Shown here: one piece after another, positions 1 to 11,100 of the stretch
How positions within the stretch are numbered: the stretch's first letter is position 1
How the letters are laid out: each line of letters starts with the position of its first letter
Source of the DNA: Theocolax elegans
Taxonomy: Eukaryota > Arthropoda > Insecta > Hymenoptera > Cerocephalidae
DNA length: 64,000 nt
Direction of reading: 5' to 3'
NCBI GenBank assembly: GCA_026168455.1
Contig: CM047427.1
Coordinates: 66,096,162 to 66,160,161 of the forward strand
The notes under the pieces: model-generated
Database searches by the model: none
Seen by the model: the letters and a program-made list of their open reading frames with translations, nothing else
What the model was told of the DNA's origin: nothing
Translations under genes and position numbers: made by a program

Positions 1-2143
1 AATTAAACGAAAAGACATAAGTATTCAAACACAAGTAGCATCATTGCAACTGAAAATTGTTGCCGAAGACAAAGCTATTGAAACTAGATCATCAGATTTT
101 CTCAATGATTGGGAACAAGGAAAACCCGTTGAAGGTCATTTACGACCAGATGATGCCTTACAACAACTTCAATTATTTGAAAATAGATTTTCACGACTTA
201 AAGAAGAACGCGATAATGTTGCAAAAGCTAAGGAAGCGTTAGAACTATTGGAACCAGGTGTAACATCGATTAATGAAGATAGAATGCAAGTAGTATTTGA
301 AGAACTTCAAGATTTGAAGGGTGTATGGTCAGAATTATCTAAAATTTGGACACAAATTGATGAAACTCGCGAGAAACCATGGTTATCTGTTCAACCAAGA
401 AAACTTCGTTTGCAGTTAGATACTATGTTGACACAACTCAAAGAATTACCAGCAAGATTGAGGCAATATTCGTCTTATGAATATGTAAAGAAAATGCTTC
501 AAAACTATACTAAAGTTAATATGTTAATTGTTGAACTTAAATCTGATGCCCTGAAGGAAAGGCATTGGAAATTATTGATGAAGCAATTGCGAGTTAATTG
601 GGTGCTTAGCGAGCTTACCTTAGGACAAGTATGGGATGTTAATTTACAGAAAAATGAAAGCACGGTCAAAGATATTATTCTTGTTGCTCAAGGTGAAATG
701 GCTTTAGAGGAATTTTTGAAACAGGTTCGAGAATCTTGGCAAAATTATGAACTAGATTTAATAAATTATCAAAACAAATGTCGCTTAATTCGCGGGTGGG
801 ATGATCTTTTCAATAAGGTGAAAGAACATATTAATTCAGTGGCTGCCATGAAATTATCACCTTACTACAAAGTATTTGAAGAAGAAGCTTTAACTTGGGA
901 AGAAAAGCTCAATAGAATTAATTCTCTTTTCGATATTTGGATAGATGTGCAAAGAAGATGGGTTTACTTAGAGGGTATTTTCTCTTGCAGCGCTGACATT
1001 AAAACACTTTTACCCGTAGAAACATCACGATTTCAAAGTATTAGTTCGGAATTTCTTGGTTTAATGAAAAAAGTTTCAAAATCTCCTATGGTAATGGATA
1101 TTTTAAATATTCCTGGCGTGCAAAGATCGCTTGAGCGATTAGCCGATCTTCTTGGTAAAATCCAAAAAGCATTGGGTGAATATTTAGAAAGAGAAAGAAC
1201 CTCTTTTCCACGATTTTATTTTGTTGGTGATGAAGATCTTTTAGAAATTATTGGTAATAGCAAAAATGTTGCAAGACTTCAAAAGCATTTCAAAAAAATG
1301 TTTGCTGGTGTCGCATCAATTTTACTAAACGAAGATAATACCATAATCACCGGTATAGCTTCTAGAGAAGGAGAGGAAGTCATTTTTCAAAATCCAGTAT
1401 CCACTGTTACACATCCAAAAATTAATGAATGGCTTACTCTAGTTGAAAAAGAAATGAGAGTTACGCTTGCATCTAGTCTTGCTAATGCTGTCCAAGATAT
1501 CAAAGGCTTTAAGGAGAAAAATATGACCTCGCAATCTCTCATGAGTTGGTGTGATAATTATCAAGCACAGATTATTATTTTAGCGGCACAAATTCTTTGG
1601 TCAGAAGATGTTGAAGCTGCTTTGCAAGAAGCACAAGAAAAATCGAAAGTAAACCCACTGGAACGTGTACTGTTTCAAGTTGAAAGTACATTAAATATAT
1701 TAGCCGATTCAGTTCTTCAAGAACAACCACCCCTAAGAAGAAAGAAACTTGAACATTTAATCAACGAATTTGTTCATAAACGAACAGTTACGAGAAGGCT
1801 ACTTTCTAACAATCTTTCAAATCCTAAAGCGTTTGAATGGTTATGCGAAATGAGATTCTATTTCGATCCACGACAAACTGATGTTCTTCAACAACTTACC
1901 ATACACATGGCAAACGCCAAATTCTATTATGGATTTGAATATCTTGGCGTACAAGATAGGCTTGTACAAACGCCTCTAACTGATAGGTGTTATTTAACCA
2001 TGACGCAAGCGTTAGAATCCCGATTAGGTGGCTCACCATTTGGGCCTGCTGGTACTGGCAAAACAGAGTCAGTTAAAGCACTTGGTCATCAATTAGGAAG
2101 ATTTGTTTTGGTATTTAACTGCGATGAAACTTTTGATTTTCAG
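1..2143 (+). CDS. Dhc64C: Dynein heavy chain exon: end of tail, linker and start of AAA1
   Basis: This is the longest exon of the gene. Codons start at base 2 and the frame is open across the left edge. The central part ([25 protein letters not shown] and the region around [18 protein letters not shown]) is the linker, the mechanical arm that swings over the AAA+ ring. The AAA1 Walker A motif GPAGTGKT at 2042-2065 is the main ATP hydrolysis site. The exon ends in phase 0 after FDFQ, and translation continues with AMGRIFVGL at 2270. The ATG-less left end and linker continuity show that this is an internal fragment of the gene rather than its 5' end. Confidence 0.95.
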
Positions 2144-5100
2144 GTAAGAATAAATTAAATTTTATTATTAAAAAACTTTGAGAATTAGTTGTAAATATAC
2201 TATATGAATTATATGTAATGTATAAAAAAGTTACTATTTATTTATAAAAATGCATGTGTTTTCTTATAGGCAATGGGTCGTATATTTGTTGGATTATGTC
2301 AAGTTGGAGCTTGGGGATGTTTTGATGAGTTCAATAGATTAGAAGAAAGAATGTTGTCTGCTGTTTCTCAACAGGTACAGACGATTCAAGAAGCTCTGAA
2401 AAGTCAAATTGAAGGTCGTAAGGATCAAGCGTTGTGCGTTGAACTGGTCGGGAAGCAAGTTAAAGTATCAACGGATATGGCAATTTTCATAACTATGAAT
2501 CCTGGTTATGCTGGAAGATCAAATTTGCCGGACAATTTGAAAAAATTATTTAGATCATTAGCAATGACTACACCAGATCGTCACATTATTGCTGAAGTAA
2601 TGTTATTCAGTCAAGGTTTCCGATCAGCCGAAAAACTGGCATGTAAAATTGTTCCTTTCTTCAGGTAACTTTCGAGATATTTACAATAATTTATTTATAT
2701 TCGTAATGCAGATAAATCATACTTTATATTTTGCTGTATTATATCATTATTTGTTTTTCAGATTATGTGATGAACAACTTTCTAATCAATCTCATTACGA
2801 TTTTGGTTTGAGAGCATTAAAATCGGTTTTGATATCGGCTGGTAACGTTAAACGTGATCGAATTCAAAGAATTAAAGAAGGCATGCAAAATCGTGGTGAA
2901 AAGAATATTGATGAAGCTTCTATCGCCGAAAATTTACCAGAGCAAGAAATACTTATACAATCCGTTTGTGAAACAATGGTACCCAAATTAGTAGCAGAAG
3001 ATATTCCATTGCTATTTAGCTTGCTGAATGATGTATTCCCTAATGTTAATTATACAAGAGCAGAAATGAAAGGTAATAACTACTGAATAATATATATTTA
3101 ACATAAAAAATGAGCTATAGTAAATTAATTTATCAATTAGAAAAAATGAACTTATCAAAATTTATGAGTTAAAAATGTATATGTTTTTCAATGTACTAGG
3201 TTTGAAGAGTGAAATTAAAAAAGTGTGTGCTGAGGAATATTTAGTCTGCGGAGAAGGTGACGAACACGGCGGAGTTTGGCAAGAAAAGGTAAATCGTATT
3301 ATATTTATGTAATTTCCTTAAAATGTTTCTATAAAATCAACGTATACACACATTACACATCCGATCTTTCAAAATTAATCGATAATCATTGAATCACCAA
3401 CATTTCAAAGAACTTTTTGTGTGAACAAACCTAAATATAAGAAAGTCATTCTGCTGGAAAGAATCAATTTTGTGCTAAATATGTTAATATACATATTGAA
3501 ATTATTTATTATAAATATACGTAGGAAAGTTGGTGTAATTACGTTTTTAAGTAGTTTAGGATAATTATAATTGTAAATATAATTTTAATGCCAACTTAAA
3601 TAATATCTTTAAAATTTTAATCCTGATGACTTGCTGCAATCACATTGAGTTAATAGCAAATGCAGATATTTTGAATATCTGATTTGTGAGCATCCTATTT
3701 AAATAATATTACCATCTATCTCTTTTTTACTTTTTTTTTGCTCACTTTGAAGAAAATGGCCGGTGAAACTTGGATTGAAAAGGTAAGGTATAGATGGAGT
3801 TAAAACTGCTTTAATATCCAAGTGTATATGACATATAAAGTTACCTTTTAGTGACAAGTATATTTGCTAATGTTTTATTAATTCAAGGTTCAGACAGATG
3901 TTTAATATTTAATTTACCGAAGTGTTTAGATTACTTAGTATTTCGAAAATATGATTATTTTTATAAAATTTACGCTGATCGAGTTTATTATAAAGTAAAT
4001 ATAATAAGAACTTCTCAGCTCTTAATTAATTAATTATTTTTAATTTTATAGTTAATTGATAGTTTTAATGATGATAATGAAGACAAGAATGGTTTTAATA
4101 TTTATTGATTATTATAGCTGTAATAAAATTATTTATTTTAACTTTATAAAATTATTGGTAATTTATTGTTGGGTAACATATTCTATGGGCATGTATATAT
4201 GGTTTCCCCAAGATTTACTTAAATTATCATTCTAATACATCTATTCTGTTCTATTATTATAGTAAAATGGCATACTTTTTTATGTCTATGTTAGCAAAAA
4301 GTTATTTTTCTACATATTAATGTTTCTTCGTTTGTTAAGTATAGAACTTTTTTTATACCATTTCCATGAATGTATAAGTTTTCCTAATTTTAAGTTTGCT
4401 TTGTATATATGTATTTTCATATATAAAATTTTGGAAAAGACTTTTGATTAAAGAGGTTTTGTATTGTAGTAATACCTGTGACTGTTTACCATATACTGTA
4501 AATTGAATTGTTTCTATCTAGTCCAAATTCTATTTAAAAAGATCTATTTAAAATTGGTGTACCTGATTGTAGCAGCTTGTTTAAAATGGCTGAAAATCCT
4601 TTTGGTCCCTTAAATTCCTGCCCTTGTTTTAAAGTACTTAATTTACCCAAATAAGTAAACATTTTTATATTATTACAGGTTCTTCAACTATACCAAATAT
4701 GCAAGCTGAATCATGGTTTAATGATGGTTGGACCAAGTGGTTCTGGTAAAACATGTGCTTGGAAAGTATTACTGAAAGCTTTAGAGCGTTATGAAGGCAT
4801 TGAAGGAGTAGCTCATGTAATCGATCCAAAAGCTATAAGCAAAGAAACTCTGTACGGTGTTTTGGATCCCAATACTAGAGAATGGACCGATGGGCTTTTC
4901 ACGCACATTTTACGTAAGATCATAGATAACGTAAGAGGTGAAATAAATAAAAGGCAGTGGATTATATTTGATGGTGACGTTGATCCGGAATGGGTAGAAA
5001 ATCTTAATTCAGTTTTGGATGATAATAAATTGCTTACGTTACCTAATGGAGAACGTTTGAGTTTACCGCCAAACGTCAGAATAATGTTTGAAGTTCAAGA

Positions 5101-8100
5101 TTTGAAATATGCAACTTTAGCTACTGTATCACGATGTGGAATGGTTTGGTTCTCCGAAGACGTATTATCAACTGAAATGATTTTCGACAATTATATGCTT
5201 CGCTTGAAAAATATACCTCTTGATGATGGCGAAGAAGATATCTCGGTAAAGAAATCGATTGAAAAAGATGATTCGGTTTCACCAACATTAACAGTACAAC
5301 GAGACGCAGCAAATGTACTTTCCAGTTTCTTTTCTCCTGATGGTCTGGTTGTTAAATGTCTGGAATACGCTGCAAAACAAGAACATATTATGGACTTTAC
5401 TAGATTAAGAGCATTAAATTCACTGTTTTCGATGTTGAATCAAGCGCTTCGAAATATCTTACAGTATAATCATTCTCATTCAGATTTTCCGTTACCAAAC
5501 GACCAGTTGGAACGTTATATTACAAAGTCACTTGTTTATGCAATTCTCTGGAGTTTTACTGGTGATGCTAAACTTAAAACAAGATCTGATTTTGGAGATT
5601 TTATTAGATCTATTACAACAATACCTTTGCCATCACAGACAAATATTCCGATAGTTGATTTTAAAGTTGATATTCAAGGCGAATGGCAACCGTGGAGTAA
5701 CAAAGTACCTCAAATTGAAGTTGAAACACATAAGGTTGCATGTCCTGATGTTGTAGTACCGACTTTAGATACTGTAAGACATGAAAGTCTTTTGTATACC
5801 TGGTTAGCCGAACACAAACCGTTAGGTAATAACAATATTATAATTTTTATGCAAATGCATGCTACAGATTTAGTAAATTTTTTAATTAACTTTTTTAATT
5901 ACTTTTTCTATATATTTTAATGATGAATCTAATATTAATTCATTATTAAAGTAACAATAGTATTATTAAGAAGTCTTCGAACATCAATATTTAATGCAAT
6001 AATAATTTTTTGAGTATAAAAATTGTACTCAATAGTTTTTAAAATAGTATGTTAAAATATAAAGAGATTTGTTATAAAAAATGTTAAATATATTGTATTC
6101 TTTGCAGTGCTTTGTGGTCCACCTGGTTCAGGAAAGACAATGACGCTTTTCTCGGCCCTTAGAGCACTACCAGACATGGAAGTTGTAGGTCTAAACTTCT
6201 CATCCGCTACAACACCAGAACTATTGCTGAAAACATTCGATCATTATTGCGAGTATCGAAAAACTCCAAATGGGGTTGTACTTTCGCCAGTTCAACTCGG
6301 CAAATGGTTAGTGTTATTCTGTGATGAAATTAATTTACCTGAAATGGACAATTACGGTACACAGCGAGTTATTTCATTTTTGCGTCAACTCGTTGAACAC
6401 AAAGGATTTTTCCGCACTACGGATCAAGCGTGGGTATCGATAGAACGAATTCAATTTGTCGGTGCATGTAATCCACCTACAGATCCTGGCAGAAAGCCAT
6501 TGAGTTATAGATTTTTAAGACATGTACCAGTCATTTACGTTGATTATCCGGGAGAAGTATCGTTGAAACAGATCTATGGCACATTTACTCGAGCAATGTT
6601 AAGACTTATACCATCGCTAAGAGGATATGCCGAACCATTGACAAATGCTATGGTCGAATTTTATTTGACTTCACAGGAACGTTTTACTCAAGATATGCAA
6701 CCTCACTATGTTTATTCTCCAAGAGAAATGACTCGTTGGGTCAGAGGTATATGCGAAGCTATTAGACCACTCGACAGTTTATCCATTGAAGGACTAGTGC
6801 GTCTCTGGGCACATGAAGCTCTTAGGTTGTTCCAGGATCGTTTGGTGGAAGACTCTGAACGAGCTTGGACTAATAAGACTATTGATATTGTAGCGCTTAA
6901 GCACTTCCCAAGCATCAATAAAGAAAATGCATTAGATCGTCCAATATTGTACAGCAACTGGCTTTCCAAGGATTATGTTCCTGTTAGTAGACAAGAACTT
7001 AGAGACTATGTCCGAGCTAGGCTAAAGGTATTTTATGAAGAAGAATTGGATGTTCCATTGGTCCTATTCGACGAAGTATTGGAGCATGTTTTGCGAATCG
7101 ATCGAATTTTCCGACAACCTCAAGGACATCTTTTACTTATTGGTGTTTCGGGTGCAGGAAAAACTACTTTATCGCGATTTGTTGCTTGGATGAATGGACT
7201 TTCAGTCTTCCAAATAAAGGTAAACATTATATACGTGTGTGTGTATATACTTAAAATGAAATACAATTATTTTAATTTTTATTCTTTCTGCGAGATAATC
7301 CTTTTATAATTTCTTCAAATGTCTCCTTTTAGGTACACAATAAATATACAGCAGAAGACTTTGACGAAGACTTACGGCAAGTACTTCGAAGATCGGGATG
7401 TAAGGATGAAAAAATAGCTTTTATTCTTGATGAATCAAACGTTTTAGATTCTAGTTTCTTAGAGCGAATGAACACTCTCCTTGCTAACGGAGAAGTTCCG
7501 GGATTATTTGAAGGCGATGAATATACAACTTTAATGACGCAATGTAAAGAAGGGGCTCAACGAGAAGGATTGATGCTTGATTCAAATGAAGAATTATATA
7601 AATGGTTCACAGGACAGGTGATGAAAAATCTCCACGTAGTTTTCACTATGAATCCAAGTACAGATGAATTGAAGAATAGAGCAGCCACTTCGCCTGCTTT
7701 ATTCAATCGATGTGTCCTTAACTGGTTTGGAGATTGGTCTGATAATGCGCTATTCCAAGTCGGTAAAGAGTTTACTAGTAGAATTGATTTAGACAATCCT
7801 AATTGGAGATGTCCAGATTATTTTCCATCTTCGTGTACAATGGTTATTGGTCAAACGACCCATCGCGATGCTGTTATAAACGCTTGCGTATACGTTCATC
7901 AAACATTGCACAAAGCTAATACGAGATTAGTGAAAAGAGGCTGTCGAACGATGGCGATAACTCCGAGGCACTATTTAGATTTTATTAATCACTTCGTTAA
8001 ATTATATCAAGAGAAACGTAGTGATCTAGAAGAACAGCAACTTCATCTCAATGTCGGTCTTAGTAAAATTGCTGAAACTGTTGAACAAGTTGAAGAAATG

Positions 8101-11100
8101 CAAAAAAGTCTCGCAGTTAAATCCCAAGTACGTATTAGGTTAATACGTTTTATAGAAAGGACCAAGAATAAAATAAAAAAATATTTATTTGATTGATATC
8201 TTTGATTTTGTACAGGAACTTCAAGCTAAAAATGATGCGGCCAATGCAAAATTAAGACAAATGGTAAAAGATCAACAAGAAGCAGAAAAGAAAAAAGTTC
8301 AAAGTCAAGAGATTCAGCATCAATTAGCGATACAAACTATAACTATTAATCAAAAGAGAGACGACGTTATGGCTGATCTTGCACAAGTTGAACCTGCTGT
8401 TGTAGATGCACAAAATGGTAAACATTAATTTATATTTCAATTTATACAAACACAAAATTTTATCTTAAATACGCGAATAATTTATATAATATAGATCATA
8501 CAATAATGATTCTATGTTTATTTTAGCTGTTAAATCTATTAAAAAGCAGCACTTGGTTGAAGTCAGATCAATGGCTAATCCACCAGCTATAGTAAAAGTT
8601 GCACTTGAATCAATTTGTCTTTTGTTGGGAGAAAATGCTAGTGACTGGAAATCCATTCGAGCTGTGATAATGAGAGATAATTTTATTAATACCATAGTTT
8701 CCAACTTTATTACTGAAAATATAGCGTACGCATTCATATTTTTATTATAGACTACTTAATTGATTTAATTCAACATTTTGTCATATTTTCAATTTCTTTC
8801 TGCAGAGATGATGTTCGAGAAAAAATGAGAAGCCGTTATTTATCTAATCCTGATTATAACTTTGAGAAAGTAAACAGAGCAAGTATGGCTTGCGGACCTA
8901 TGGTGAAATGGGCAATAGCACAGGTAAATAAACATTGTTAAATAATATGTAACTAATCAACTTTTGTTTTATTCAAACTATAAACAACTTATCTTTTCCA
9001 ACTAAATATATTTACTAAGTATTTTAAACAATTTGAATAAATATTATATACGACGTAAATTGTATAAAAATACTTTCCTTATTATTAATGAAATTGTTGT
9101 AGATTTGTATAATTTTTTAATGGCGTATTTGTAACATGTAAACTATTTTTTAGATTGAATATGCAGATATGTTAAAACGTGTTGAACCCCTTAGAGAAGA
9201 ATTGAATTCATTAGAACAGCAAGCCGAAACGAATAAAGAGAAAGGAGAAGAAGTAAAGAATCTAATATCACAATTAGAATTAAGTATTGCTTCATATAAA
9301 GAAGAATATGCTCAACTTATTTCACAAGCTCAAGCTATCAAAACTGATTTAGAAAATGTTCAAGGTAAAGTTGATAGATCTATTGCTCTTCTTAAATCTT
9401 TAGTGATTGAACGTGAAAGATGGGAAGCTACTAGCGAAACATTCCGAAGCCAGATGTCTACGATTATCGGTGATGTTTTACTTTCGTCAGCATTTTTGGC
9501 GTATGCTGGATACTTCGATCAACACGTAAGTATAACATCATGAACAAAATAATTAATGTATCACTCAATTGAATTGCGCTCATAAAGAATCATTTACTTT
9601 TCAGTATCGTCAAAATCTATTTACAACGTGGTGTCAACATTTGCATAGCGCTAATCTACAGTTCCGACCAGATATTGCCCGAACTGAATATTTGTCTAAT
9701 CCGGATGAACGTCTCAGGTGGCAAGCTAATGCATTACCAGCAGATGAATTATGTACCGAAAATGCAATAATGTTGAAACGCTTTAACAGATATCCATTAA
9801 TTATCGATCCTTCCGGACAAGCAACTGAATTTTTGATCAATGAATATAAAGATCGTAAAATTACTAAAACTAGTTTTCTTGATGATTCATTTAGGAAAAA
9901 TCTGGAAAGTGCATTGCGATTTGGTAATCCGTTACTTGTACAAGATGTCGAAAATTATGATCCAATTCTAAATCCAGTTCTGAATCGAGAATTAAGACGT
10001 ACTGGTGGTAGAGTGTTAATAACACTTGGTGATCAAGATATCGATTTATCACCATCATTTGTAATATTTTTGTCAACAAGAGATCCGACAGTCGAATTCC
10101 CTCCTGACATTTGTTCAAGAATAACATTTGTTAATTTCACTGTTACTAGAAGTTCTTTGCAGAGTCAGTGTTTGAATCAAGTTTTGAAAGCGGAAAGGCC
10201 TGATATTGATGAAAAACGTTCTGATTTACTCAAACTGCAAGGAGAATTCCATTTACGGTTAAGGCAGTTGGAAAAATCCTTATTGCAAGCTCTTAACGAT
10301 GCTAAAGGTAAAATCTTAGACGATGACTCCGTAATTACGACTCTAGAAACATTAAAACAAGAAGCAGCAGACATAAGTAAGAAAGTTGAAGAAACAGATA
10401 AAGTTATTGCAGAAATTGAAACTGTCTCTCAACAGTACTTACCGCTTTCTCAGGCTTGTTCAAATATATACTTTACCATGGATAGTTTGAATCAAATTCA
10501 TTTCTTGTATCAGTATTCGTTAAAAATGTTTTTGGAAATATTTACTTCGGTATTAACGAAAAATTCAAAATTATCAGGCATTACCGATTATGTACAAAGA
10601 CTGAACTTCATTACTAACGAACTATTTGTTGTTTGCTACGAAAGAGTTGCTCGAGGAATGTTACATAATGATAGACTCACTTTTGCTCTGCTTTTATGCC
10701 GTATTCATCTTAAAGGTATAACATCTGGTGTCACATATGACAATGAATTTACGTTCTTCTTAAGAGGTAAAGAAGGAGTTTTGAATGTTCGTATACCACC
10801 AATGCCTAATCTTAGTTCTGAACAACAAGAGGCTTTGATGCGTTTAAGCACTAGATTACCAGCATTCCGAAAATTAGCTGATATCATACAAAACAATGCA
10901 GAATTTAATACATGGTTGCAATCACCCACACCAGAGACGTGCGTTCCAAAACTTTGGGACGAAGAAAAACCGTGCACATTTATTGGAACAGCAATGAATC
11001 AATTGTTAATTATTCAAGCTTTCAGGTAAGGGGCACTTAACATAATTATACAATATTAAATATAGACTATTAAATTTTTGTATCTCTTTTTATTCTAATA

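Noticed and set aside
3851..4033. Short plus-strand open frame in the dynein intron
   Set aside because: It is AT-rich composition with no similarity to dynein or another family, and no acceptor/donor pair in the right phase.
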